Positions 55,841 through 63,972 of a stretch of DNA of 64,000 bases are shown here, piece after piece. The stretch comes from CAYVIB01 sp964451365 (GTDB taxonomy: Bacteria; Pseudomonadota; Gammaproteobacteria; Pseudomonadales; Cellvibrionaceae). Made by a program: the position numbers and the translations under genes. The notes beneath the pieces were generated by a model. That model ran no database searches, was not told where the DNA came from, and saw nothing but the letters and a program-made list of their open reading frames with translations. The DNA lies in contig CAYVIB010000004.1 of NCBI GenBank assembly GCA_964451365.1, forward strand, positions 131,357-195,356. The letters run 5' to 3'. Each line of letters begins with the position of its first letter. Positions within the stretch are counted from its first letter, which is position 1.

Positions 55841-56668
55841 TTATTTACTTCTTTCCAGTTTTTCGAGGGTTTTGTCTTCCATTAACAATGTCATTTGCGA
55901 AATGGCTATCTGGTTCAAACGAGTCAGTCGCTCATGCTGAGGCCGTCCGTCATGGATAAATACGGCGTTCAGGTTTTCCATATTGGCCAGGCAGACCAGT
56001 TGGGCGCCGTTGGCGTAGTCACGAATATTGCCTTTTTCCCCAGGATTGACCTCGCGCCATTGTTTGGCCGTCATGCCGAACAGGGCCATATTCAACACAT
56101 CCGCTTCCGTGGCATACACCAGGTTAACTTGTTGTGGCGTCAGTTCAGGGGGAATCAGGTTCTCTTTGATGGCGTTGGTGTGGATGTGGTAGTTGATACG
56201 TGCCAGATTGCGACGGATGTCCCAACCCAGTTGGGCCTGCTCCGTTTCCTTTAGACGCTGGAATTCTTTGATGAGATAAATTTTGAATTCTGGACTGATC
56301 CACATTCCAAATTCAAAGGCCAGATCTTTGTGGGCGTACGTGCCTCCATACCGGCCTGCCTTTGCCACAAGGCCGATGGCTCCCGTCTTGGCAACCCATT
56401 CTTTTACGCTGATCTTATAACTGTTCAAACCCGCCTGACTTCTAATTGTGGCGAATTCGCCATAATTAAAATTCGGGTTATGGACAGATTCCCAGATGCC
56501 CAGAAATTCGACCGTATTGCGATTGCGCAACCAATCAGAGATGAAGAAATCACCATCCTTGGCTTTCAGCATGTCCGTCAAAGAAATGTAATCCTGGTCC
56601 TTCACCGAAACAACGGCGATTTCTGTTTCGAGTACTTCAATTTTGCGGTTGATTTTATCCGTTTTCAT
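55841..56668 (-). CDS. KilA-N domain protein inserted between cas1 and cas2-3
   Basis: The 275-residue protein has a KilA-N DNA-binding domain over about residues 27-140: YISLTDMLKA, FFISDWLRNRNTVEFLGIWE, WVAKTGAIGLVAKAGRYGGT and YAHKDLAFEFGMWISPEFKIYLIKEFQ. The C-terminal half (about 145-275) is a helical region found in many chromosomal KilA-N proteins (TPQQVNLVYATEADVLNMAL, GMTAKQWREVNPGEKGNIRD), function unknown. KilA-N is common in phages and large DNA viruses. The gene lies in cas orientation, 118 bp after cas1 and 2 nt before cas2-3, where no gene is normally found. An SOS-type box and a promoter-like pair precede it. It may regulate the operon or be a passenger. Confidence 0.9.
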   Translation of the reverse strand: MKTDKINRKIEVLETEIAVVSVKDQDYISLTDMLKAKDGDFFISDWLRNRNTVEFLGIWESVHNPNFNYGEFATIRSQAGLNSYKISVKEWVAKTGAIGLVAKAGRYGGTYAHKDLAFEFGMWISPEFKIYLIKEFQRLKETEQAQLGWDIRRNLARINYHIHTNAIKENLIPPELTPQQVNLVYATEADVLNMALFGMTAKQWREVNPGEKGNIRDYANGAQLVCLANMENLNAVFIHDGRPQHERLTRLNQIAISQMTLLMEDKTLEKLERSK

Positions 56669-56694
56669 TGCAGTTCCTTGTACCGTATATTTTT

Positions 56695-56714
56695 AACTGT
56701 ATAAAAATACAGTA
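56695..56714. promoter_or_regulatory. LexA-type SOS box before the KilA-N gene
   Basis: The 20-bp site AACTGTATAAAAATACAGTA matches the E. coli LexA consensus at 17 of 20 positions, including CTGT and ACAG spaced by 8 bp. It ends next to a candidate -10 element and lies 27-46 bp before the KilA-N start, the usual place for LexA repression. Confidence 0.75.
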
Positions 56715-56743
56715 TTTTATCAGTCGCCACGTATGTGCCACAA
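56714..56743 (-). promoter_or_regulatory. Candidate internal promoter of the cas operon
   Basis: On the minus strand TTGTGG (56738-56743) and TAAAAT (56714-56719) are 18 bp apart. The pair reads into the KilA-N gene and the downstream interference genes. LexA bound at the adjacent box would cover the -10 edge and the start point. The -35 is a moderate match only. Confidence 0.45.
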
Positions 56744-56786
56744 GTACTGGTTTCCACGGGACGCAAGGGTAAGGAGGCGATCACCA

Positions 56787-57746
56787 TCACATCTCCTCCG
56801 CCTCGTCATTTAATGCAATCTCCTTCACCTGATCGAACATGCAGTCCAGCGCTTTATGATTGATAAACGACTGCAGTATTTGCTGGCGGAACTCCTGTTC
56901 GGTCGCGTTCTCCCTGGCGCAGATGAAGGCCCAGGGCAGGACAATGGCGTCCTTGATCAGGTCCGCCACGTCGAAAACCAGCGCGCCCCGGCGGGTTTTG
57001 CCGTGCATGACCGCAAACCCATGGGGGATTCCCAGTACCCAAAGGGTGGTAGCTGCGAGGCCGTAGGCAAGGTAATTTCCGTGATTGAGGAAGGCGTTGG
57101 CCTTGTCGGTACCTTCGCGCTCACGGCTGAAATCGCCAAAGTCCGTTCTGTTGGCGGCGTATTTGTACAGGGCCTTGGTGAGTTGGGCCTCGGTCAACAA
57201 TAATTCGCCGGAATGTCTCGCCTGCACCGTGCGCTTACTAAAAACATCCAGTGCGTTTTGAACATCGCCATCGGTTCCATGGAAGCCTTCGGTTTTCAGA
57301 TCCCTATCCTTTTCCCAGACTCTCAGTAGATATCCTATCCGCGATTGCTGCATTTGCTTCGCCGCCGCGAGCCTCTTTTCATCATCAAACCAGAATGAGA
57401 GCCAGCCTTGCAGGTATTGCGTGGGCCGGTATTCGCTCTGCGGGGTCATCCATTCGATCTCGCATCCCATATAAAGCGGTGTGCCGCCACCTCCGCAAAA
57501 GCCGATTAAAACTCCGGCCTGGGCAAGCATTCGCACCGCCGCCTGTGTTATGGAGGTACCGGTGCCCAGCATGACTACCGTGGTATTGGCGATGGGAATA
57601 TTCCAGTATTGGTTCTCATCCTTCGCCTCCTTGAGGTACAGCACACGCCCGTCCTTTTGCATGATGCGGCAGTGCTCAAGGTAATAGAGATTCGCCCGCT
57701 TGGAATGCAAAATTGCCTTTAAATCGGATGGTGAGAAATCGTCCAT
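56787..57746 (-). CDS. cas1: CRISPR integrase Cas1 (type I-F)
   Basis: Cas1 inserts new spacers at the leader-proximal repeat, here together with the Cas2 domain of Cas2-3. The 319-residue protein has the I-F Cas1 N-terminus (FSPSDLKAILHSKRANLYYLEH). The metal ligands appear as Glu186 (LLLTEAQLTKALYKYAA), His248 (VMHGKTRRG) and Asp259/Asp262 (VFDVADLIKDA), matching P. aeruginosa Cas1. It follows the WYL regulator by 72 bp. The gene after it is not cas2-3 but the KilA-N gene. Confidence 0.96.
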   Translation of the reverse strand: MDDFSPSDLKAILHSKRANLYYLEHCRIMQKDGRVLYLKEAKDENQYWNIPIANTTVVMLGTGTSITQAAVRMLAQAGVLIGFCGGGGTPLYMGCEIEWMTPQSEYRPTQYLQGWLSFWFDDEKRLAAAKQMQQSRIGYLLRVWEKDRDLKTEGFHGTDGDVQNALDVFSKRTVQARHSGELLLTEAQLTKALYKYAANRTDFGDFSREREGTDKANAFLNHGNYLAYGLAATTLWVLGIPHGFAVMHGKTRRGALVFDVADLIKDAIVLPWAFICARENATEQEFRQQILQSFINHKALDCMFDQVKEIALNDEAEEM

Positions 57747-57818
57747 AGCGCCCTAACCTAAAATTTCAGCCACTCTACCACCCCCGAGGGACAGGTTCGG
57801 GACTGGCTGTTTATCCAG

Positions 57819-58766
57819 CTATTCATACACCCCCAAGGCCTCCTTTAACCGCGCGATCAGGGTCTGCCTTAACGCTGGCGGCTCCAGGACTTCCACTTGT
57901 TCGCCATGCCGCAGGATATCCAGTACCAGTTCGCGATCATCCCCATACGGGAAGCTAAGGAGGTAATAGTTTTCCTCCCATTCCCCTACCTGCTCCGGGT
58001 GCCATTGCTGGCTGGCGATGGCTGGGGCGATTTCCGGGTGGAATTTGAGTTTGGCGGTGTTGGTGGCTTTACCCGCGAAGATGCCGTAAGCGCTGGCGAA
58101 ATGTTCTTCGAGTTCGGCTTGGGGGAGTTGTTTGGCCGGTTTGTCGGACGTCCAGATCCGATTTATGCGGGGCACCATAAAAGTGCGCAGTTCCTTGCGT
58201 TTATGGCACCAACTGTCCAGGTACCAGTTTTCGCGGTAGTAAGCCAAGGTTTGAGGGCTGATGTCGCGGCGGGTTTTGTTGTCCTTGCTGTCCTGGTATT
58301 GAATGGATATTTGCTTTTGGTTGAGCAGTGCTTCGCAGATGTGAGCGAATATGTTGGATCGCACCGGCCGCTTGGCCATTGGCAGAAATTTGATACGCTC
58401 GCTAAAGGTTTTGATGCTAATACCGCGATTGGCCAACAGGCGGGTGATGGTTTTTTCAATAACATTCAACTCGCCATCTATCAGGCCCTGCTCCATGGTG
58501 TGGAGAATGTGAAGCAGGGCTACCAGCGATTGCAGTTCGTCAGTGGTGAGCCACAGGCCGGGGAGTTCGAATTTTTCGTCCGTGTAGAACCAGCCTTTAG
58601 AATTATTTTCCAGCGGTGCATCCAGTTGAAAACGCAGGATGTCTATGGTGCGCCTGACGGTTTTTGCGGTGCATTCAAGCTCCTCTTCCAGTTTTCGCAT
58701 GGGCACGGGATACCTGTGCGACAGAAGAACGCGATGAAGGCGTTGGATGCGGTCGAGTTTGTCCAT
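57819..58766 (-). CDS. WYL-domain transcriptional regulator at the head of the cas operon
   Basis: The 315-residue protein has an N-terminal helix-turn-helix of the DeoR/YafY type (about 1-60, LDRIQRLHRVLLSHRYPVPM, ELECTAKTVRRTIDILR). The WYL domain (about 140-235) contains YYRENWYLDSWCHKRKELRTF, a ligand-binding, Sm-like fold. A C-terminal WCX-type domain completes it. WYL proteins often control CRISPR-Cas and other defence operons and may sense nucleic-acid ligands. It lies on the same strand 72 bp before cas1 and so may be the first gene of the operon and its regulator; that link is inference. Confidence 0.88.
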   Translation of the reverse strand: MDKLDRIQRLHRVLLSHRYPVPMRKLEEELECTAKTVRRTIDILRFQLDAPLENNSKGWFYTDEKFELPGLWLTTDELQSLVALLHILHTMEQGLIDGELNVIEKTITRLLANRGISIKTFSERIKFLPMAKRPVRSNIFAHICEALLNQKQISIQYQDSKDNKTRRDISPQTLAYYRENWYLDSWCHKRKELRTFMVPRINRIWTSDKPAKQLPQAELEEHFASAYGIFAGKATNTAKLKFHPEIAPAIASQQWHPEQVGEWEENYYLLSFPYGDDRELVLDILRHGEQVEVLEPPALRQTLIARLKEALGVYE

Positions 58767-59189
58767 TTATTATTTTTCATTTCGGGTTGACCGGCATTAA
58801 TTAAAACATCCAAATTCCGGTGCAACAAGGGAATGCGGTGCCAAGGGAGTATTGGTTTTTTGCACTCAGCTTTTTATTGATGGTACTCCCCTCCTTCCGG
58901 GAGCAGCGCTTTGACCCAAAGAATAAATGCCATTCAGGGCTGATTCTCCTCGCTGCCCCTTGCGGCGGCCCGCGAAACGCTGCTGTCTTTGTCTTCCGCC
59001 TCGGTCGGCCAAGTGGAAGTTCACCGGAAAAAGCGTTCCAACTGCCGGCAGCGTAGTCATAGGCCACGTATACTTTTATACTCATCCCTGTAATCCGCAT
59101 ACGCAAATAGGCAGCGCTTGAACGTGAACTGAATGGGGTATCACCATCAGTACACTAATTCCAAAGCATGACGATAAACAGTTAGCCAA
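58767..59189. other. Divergent intergenic region between the cas operon and an AraC gene
   Basis: About 420 bp with no convincing gene. A 101-codon minus-strand frame starting MRMRITGMSIKVYVAYDYAA shows no family features beyond its first 30 residues. The region should hold the promoter of the WYL-cas operon. Confidence 0.45.
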
Positions 59190-60365
59190 ATGAAGCAAGC
59201 CGAAATTATAGCTCTCGCAATGACGGTGTCATTGATCTCATTTGCCATCGTGCTGTTGATTGCACGCCGCACGGAACGGCGCGATCAGACATATTTTTTG
59301 GCTGCCTTTTTGTTCATTTGCCTTCTGAACAAAGCCGACGCGCTTTCCTTCATGATTGGCAGCTTTCAAGTTCTTACAGTTTTAGCCGGTCTTGTATTCC
59401 CTACTTCCATGTTGCTGGGGCCTGCAATTTATTTTTACTCGCGATCCGCCACCTCGGCAACGCCGCGGCCACTGACCAGACGCGATATATGGGCGCTCGC
59501 CGGGCCGCTGGTTTTGACTGCAATCATTTTCGAATTTTATTTTTGGAGCCCCGAAGACAAGATATTAATGTTTACCGAGCAGTTCACGCCCGAGATTCTG
59601 GAGTGGCTCAATCGCACCTGTAAACTGATCTACCTTTGGTTTTTTATTTTTTCTATCGGTTGCCTCGCCGGAGCATTCAGCCTGCTCCTGCGACATACGA
59701 AAACCGTCAGGGGGCTGTTCTCCAACATTGAAGACAAATCCCTGAACTGGCTGCGTTGGACCCTGCTGGCCCTGGCTATCGGATGGGCGTGGTATGTTTT
59801 AAGCGGACTGTGGGCCATGCAGGGCAGCAAACCTGCGTGGGTCGATTCGGTAACCGCATTTTTCGAGCTGGCCTGGATTAGCGCCATCGCGTTCTGCGGA
59901 CTTATGCAGCGGCCCATTTACAGCCGTGCCGACGTCACACTGGATCCGCCCCCCGTTGAAGCCGCCAAGTACGCCCGCTCGGCGCTGAGCGGCGAACGCA
60001 TGACGCGTATTGCGGCGAGGCTGGACCTGGCTATGACGGAGGATAAATTGTTCAAAGAGCCGACTCTTTCTTTGCGCGCGCTGTCCGAGCACCTAGGCAT
60101 TTCGGAGTATTACATCTCCCAGACGCTAAATGAAAAGTTGGAGACAAACTTCTTCGATTTCGTCAATGCACATCGCGTCACAGAAGCACAGCGAAGACTG
60201 GCGGAAACCGACGACCTCATCAAGACCATCGCCCACGATGTCGGCTTCAACTCCCGATCGACATTCAATACCGCGTTCACAAGACACACACGCACCACCC
60301 CGAGCCGGTACCGCTCATCCATGAGATCAGGTACGCAAGAGTTCACCAATACCTCTCCATCCTGA
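59190..60365 (+). CDS. Membrane-anchored AraC-family regulator
   Basis: The 391-residue protein has about seven membrane helices in its first 260 residues (for example VLTVLAGLVFPTSMLLGPAI and LTAIIFEFYFW). The cytoplasmic C-terminus (about 275-380) is an AraC DNA-binding domain: PTLSLRALSEHLGISEYYIS and IKTIAHDVGFNSRSTFNTAF with the closing TRTTPSRYR. This is the architecture of membrane-bound AraC sensors. The ligand and targets are unknown; the DUF2306-like genes downstream are candidates. No strong ribosome-binding site is visible. Confidence 0.85.
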   Translation: MKQAEIIALAMTVSLISFAIVLLIARRTERRDQTYFLAAFLFICLLNKADALSFMIGSFQVLTVLAGLVFPTSMLLGPAIYFYSRSATSATPRPLTRRDIWALAGPLVLTAIIFEFYFWSPEDKILMFTEQFTPEILEWLNRTCKLIYLWFFIFSIGCLAGAFSLLLRHTKTVRGLFSNIEDKSLNWLRWTLLALAIGWAWYVLSGLWAMQGSKPAWVDSVTAFFELAWISAIAFCGLMQRPIYSRADVTLDPPPVEAAKYARSALSGERMTRIAARLDLAMTEDKLFKEPTLSLRALSEHLGISEYYISQTLNEKLETNFFDFVNAHRVTEAQRRLAETDDLIKTIAHDVGFNSRSTFNTAFTRHTRTTPSRYRSSMRSGTQEFTNTSPS

Positions 60366-60512
60366 TCAATAGTGTCCGAGCCGGACGGCCCGGACACGAA
60401 CAAGCCTCCATTTGGTTGTCCACGGTGGCACGGCACTCCACACTACTGCTCCCACCGGTTGCCGTGCGCAAATTCAAGCGCGCGACAATGATAATTCGTA
60501 GGACGAGCCAAT

Positions 60513-60945
60513 ATGAATAATGTCACGAGGCTAAAACAGACAAGCTGTTTTTCAGTCGCGGCCGAATGCGTGTTACAGACCTCCGCCAAGTTGTGGCTTG
60601 TCATAACCCTGATAGGCATGGGGATGTTTATCATATATTTGGGAGGATACTACGGCTCCATCGTCCTGATACGAGGATGGAACGGGTTGTACGCTACTTA
60701 TATGCCGCATGGCTTTATTCGAGGAGATACCACAGGCAATATCGCGATCGGCACGCATATTATTGTTGCAATGGTTGCGATGGGCTGCGGATCGCTGGAG
60801 TTTATTCCACGAATCAGGATACAGACACCCGGAGTACACCGTTGGACCGGCAGGTTGTTCCTGTAGCCGGTATAAGCGGTGTCTACCTGACCTGGGCTCG
60901 CCCGGTCGAACACGTCCTTCGGGCGGCGGCAATCAGAGGGAATAA
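60513..60945 (+). pseudogene. Broken DUF2306-type membrane protein gene
   Basis: The first frame encodes 117 residues with two membrane helices (LWLVITLIGMGMFIIYLGGY and IAIGTHIIVAMVAMGCGSLE) and the family-like RIQTPGVHRWTGRLFL, then stops at 60867. Shifting one base continues with VAGISGVYLTWARPVEHVLR, the expected next segment. The rest is absent and the next gene begins at 60948. It is a frameshifted and truncated copy. Confidence 0.6.
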
Positions 60946-60947
60946 AA

Positions 60948-61601
60948 ATGGAAGGCTTAATTCTACACACTCATATTTACAGCGGGCTGGTCGGAATATT
61001 AAGCGGATTCTTGGCCCTGCTTTTTCGAAAAGGCGCCCGGTGGCACCGGAAGGCCGGAATTGCTTTCACCATCGCCATGCCTGTAAATGCTGCGGGCGCA
61101 GCGTTTCTCGGCTACCTTCACAACGATATTAATGATGTTAATTCCGGCATTCTGACAATTTATCTTGTTCTAACGGGGTGGATGGCCGCTAAACGTGGAG
61201 ACGGTGAGATTGGCCGATTCGAGATTGCTGCCTTTCTTATCGCGGCAGCCGGCATTACCGCGACCTCGGTTGTTCACATTGCCGCCGTCAAAGCCGGAAC
61301 AGCTATCGGTGGTGGAATACCCGGTTACATTTTTATTGGTGTCATCGCCCTTGCGGCCCTGTTGGATCTGAAAGTTATCTTGCGTGGCGGCATTTCCGGC
61401 CGGCAACGTATTACACGTCACCTATGGCGCATGCATCTGGGGCTGTTTATCGCTGTCGGGTCCTTTTTTCTCGGGCAAAGGCAGGTGTTTCCCGAGCCAT
61501 TGCGTAAGATAGCGATAGTTTCAATACCGGTCATTCTGGTTACGGTGTCAATGATTTATTGGGCTGTTCGGGTTCGTTTCACGAGTTGGTGGAAACGTTA
61601 G
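60948..61601 (+). CDS. Multi-pass membrane protein of unknown function
   Basis: The 217-residue protein has about seven hydrophobic segments, among them SGLVGILSGFLALLF, IAMPVNAAGAAFLGYL, IAAFLIAAAGITATSVVHIA and IVSIPVILVTVSMIYWAV. Histidines occur in helices (HTHIYSG, VVHIAA, LWRMHLGL), as in DUF2306-type and heme-interacting membrane proteins, but I cannot name a function. A GGGAATAAAA leader precedes the ATG. The broken DUF2306-like gene lies just upstream on the same strand. Confidence 0.75.
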   Translation: MEGLILHTHIYSGLVGILSGFLALLFRKGARWHRKAGIAFTIAMPVNAAGAAFLGYLHNDINDVNSGILTIYLVLTGWMAAKRGDGEIGRFEIAAFLIAAAGITATSVVHIAAVKAGTAIGGGIPGYIFIGVIALAALLDLKVILRGGISGRQRITRHLWRMHLGLFIAVGSFFLGQRQVFPEPLRKIAIVSIPVILVTVSMIYWAVRVRFTSWWKR

Positions 61602-61729
61602 AACATCTTTCAGACTTTTTGTTATTCGCCCATTAAAAAATTTTCAGCTCGAACCTCACGGGTATCCCCCCTGCTGTAAAGCGGCTCAGGCAAATATGAT
61701 GAATAAAACGACAATGCAGGGTGGATTTT

Positions 61730-61745
61730 AATCAGCAGGCTGATT
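61730..61745. promoter_or_regulatory. Palindrome upstream of the DUF4124 gene
   Basis: AATCAGCAGGCTGATT is a perfect 7-bp inverted repeat around AG, in an AT-rich promoter region about 90 bp before the next start. It could be an operator; no regulator is assigned. Confidence 0.35.
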
Positions 61746-61832
61746 ATCCTTCCACACCGACTACACTCTTACTAATAAATTGGATTAACGGCGCGGGAAC
61801 AGTCGCGCCCCAGATGCGGGAGAACGCTTAGC

Positions 61833-62561
61833 ATGAAGGCTAACTTGCTGATTTTAATAACAATTCTAATACTCGCCCCTTTGGCGAACGCGGGCAAGCT
61901 CTACAAAATTGTGGATGAAAACGGAAGGGTTACCTTTTCCCAGGTTCCGCCTCGCAAAGGCGAGGAGCCCAAGGCGAAGGTGGAGGAGATGGATGTGGAT
62001 GGCGGGGCCATGACCCGCGTGACCTCGAGGGCGGGAGGCGAGTACTGCGGTGAAATCCAGCTGCCGGGCAGTTCGGAATATCGTGGATCGTCATCGAAGT
62101 ATTACACTCAGGATGTAACAAGATCACTGGAACGCTGGAGAGAATCCATGGCGCGAATCAGTGAAAACCGGGAGCGGAGCGATAAATATAATCGCGAACT
62201 CAATAAGTACGATCGTTACTTCGGCGAAAGCTCCCGCCGCGAAAACCAGCGAATAGCGAACTACCAGGAACAATACACGCAGGATACGCAGCGGATACGG
62301 GATTTACGTTGTGCTATCGACTGGGCCGAAAACCAACAGGACAAGGTGGCCGAGTATCAAGCGAAGAACCAAACGGAAAAAGGCCGACTGATTGAAATTG
62401 CGCAGCAGTTGCAAGTGGATATGGAAAATAAATGCGGGGCACAACCGTCGTTCGATCCCACCGACGATTCCAACGAGTACATGCGCAAGAGATGGTACGA
62501 CTGTACCAGCGATCTCCGGCGCGACCTGAGAAAGGTGCAGCAGAGAATTGACCACCTTTGA
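61833..62561 (+). CDS. Periplasmic DUF4124-domain protein
   Basis: The 242-residue protein has a signal peptide (LLILITILILAPLANAG) followed by a DUF4124 domain, KLYKIVDENGRVTFSQVPP (about residues 22-60). The remainder (about 90-242) is a long charged coiled coil (for example RWRESMARISENRERSDKYN and LRRDLRKVQQRIDHL), with four Cys in the mature protein that may form disulfides. DUF4124 proteins are common in gammaproteobacteria and of unknown role. GGGAG lies upstream of the ATG. Confidence 0.8.
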   Translation: MKANLLILITILILAPLANAGKLYKIVDENGRVTFSQVPPRKGEEPKAKVEEMDVDGGAMTRVTSRAGGEYCGEIQLPGSSEYRGSSSKYYTQDVTRSLERWRESMARISENRERSDKYNRELNKYDRYFGESSRRENQRIANYQEQYTQDTQRIRDLRCAIDWAENQQDKVAEYQAKNQTEKGRLIEIAQQLQVDMENKCGAQPSFDPTDDSNEYMRKRWYDCTSDLRRDLRKVQQRIDHL

Positions 62562-62607
62562 TATTGAGTGGCCTTGCGTTTAAACGCAGGGCGCCTTCAA
62601 TAGATTT

Positions 62608-63242
62608 TTAGTAGCACGAAATCGGTAATACAGTGCGGTCGACGTTGGTAAGGTTTTCTCCGGCAACGACCATTCCCGCCGGCACTGTGTCGTAGCCGCN
62701 NNNNNNNNNNNNNNNNNNNNNNNNNNNNNNNNNNNNNNNNNNNNNNNNNNNNNNNNNNNNNNNNNNNNNNNNNNNNNNNNNNNNNNNNNNNNNNNNNNNT
62801 TGGTAAGGTTTTCTCCGGCAACGACCATTCCCGCCGGCACTGTGTCGTAGCCGCATATCCAGGATATGGGAGCACCTTCGGCCGCCGGAACAAATATCGG
62901 TCGCACGGAAATAACTTTCCCTGCAAGGTCCGGGCTTATCTTGTTTCCAAGGTAGAGGTGCAGCGCGCCGTCAATCACTTGCGTTTCAGCCAGAAAATTG
63001 CCGATGATTTGTTGCGGCTCGGGAAGTCCAGCTTCTTCATTATCCACTGGAAATTCCTCTTTCAACCGGTAGTAGGCTTCTATCCTGCCCTTGTACTGGT
63101 CCACCAGTTTTAACGTTTCCTGAATGCGGACGCGATTGATTTTACCTTCGCTGGAAGGCAGCGCAATCACCGCCAGAATGGAAATGATCGCGAGTACGAT
63201 AAGAACTTCGATTAACGTGAATCCACTGGCATTTTTTTTCAT
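62608..63242 (-). CDS. Type IV pilin-like (prepilin) protein, interrupted by an assembly gap
   Basis: The N-terminus MKKNASGFTLIEVLIVLAII is a class III/IVa prepilin signal: cleavage after Gly7 and methylation of Phe, with Glu5 of the mature protein. The globular part ends, after the gap, VAGENLTNVDRTVLPISCY. The 100-N gap lies within the gene, and the 55 nt on its two sides are identical; removing the gap and one copy leaves a clean 160-codon frame, so the gene is probably intact. It resembles minor pilins or pseudopilins. It starts 4 bp after the LRR gene stop. Confidence 0.8.
62700..62799. other. Assembly gap (100 N) with identical 55-nt flanks
   Basis: Positions 62645-62699 and 62800-62854 are identical (55 nt). 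As at 19571-19670, this is the mark of a k-mer overlap left unmerged by the assembler. Merging the flanks restores the pilin reading frame. Confidence 0.9.
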
Positions 63243-63246
63243 TGGC

Positions 63247-63972
63247 TCAGTCATACCTGCGCTGCACGTCGAACTCATAATCCAGCAACTCTTGCTCCTG
63301 GCTCGAATTCAACCGGTAGGATTTTTCATCCGCTTCTTCAACGGTTCGTGATTCCGCCCGATCGGCCTTGGCAAGTGCCGAGGACTTACGGCAATTGATA
63401 CTGCCGATATTGCTGCTGATATTACCGATAATTTTTCGCACGTCATCGCAGGGCATTTCCGGCAATTCCGGCAGGCGCACATCAACCAGCGCGGCAAGGC
63501 TTTTCAACGGGTAAATATCCTTAATCGGGTTTTCGTCTATTTGAAGGTACTTAAGCGCTGTATTGGCTTGCAAGGGGGATATATCTTCAATGTGGTTGCG
63601 GCTGATATTGAGGTAGGTCAGGTTCGTCAGTTGCTCAACACCGTTGATGGAAAGCACTTTTCGGCGCGGGCAGCGCAGGTGCGTCAGTTCGCGAACATCG
63701 TCAATTCCGCCGGTGCTGTTTGGGTGGATGCGGGCGCGTTCGTCCGCCGCGGCTTTAATACAGGACAGGAAATTCTCGTCGGCAATACCCAGGCTTTCAA
63801 CCGAGGCGGTGACTCTTTCCTGGCGTTGCTTGATCGTTTGATTAAAGGATTCGATTTGATTGTCCGCCTTCTTCGCTCCGACCAAAAACGTAATTCTGGG
63901 GCCGATGTATAACAGTGCCGCGATAACAACTACCGCGATTACGAGTTCTTTCGATAATTTAATATTTCCCAT
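63247..63972 (-). CDS. Membrane-anchored leucine-rich-repeat protein
   Basis: The 241-residue protein has one N-terminal membrane helix (ELVIAVVVIAALLYIGPRIT) followed by a coiled coil (about 35-60). It then has about four leucine-rich repeats of the SDS22/internalin type (about 85-165): VRELTHLRCPRR, VEQLTNLTYLNISRNHIEDI, ANTALKYLQIDENPIKDI and KSLAALVDVRLPELPEM. The C-terminus is charged. Such repeats bind proteins. It lies 4 bp upstream of the pilin-like gene on the same strand, so a link to pilus function is possible but unproven. GGAGAGC precedes the ATG. Confidence 0.75.
   Translation of the reverse strand: MGNIKLSKELVIAVVVIAALLYIGPRITFLVGAKKADNQIESFNQTIKQRQERVTASVESLGIADENFLSCIKAAADERARIHPNSTGGIDDVRELTHLRCPRRKVLSINGVEQLTNLTYLNISRNHIEDISPLQANTALKYLQIDENPIKDIYPLKSLAALVDVRLPELPEMPCDDVRKIIGNISSNIGSINCRKSSALAKADRAESRTVEEADEKSYRLNSSQEQELLDYEFDVQRRYD

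Noticed and set aside
58801..59106. 101-codon minus-strand frame upstream of the WYL gene
   Set aside because: No ribosome-binding site, no recognisable domain and biased composition after the first 30 residues.
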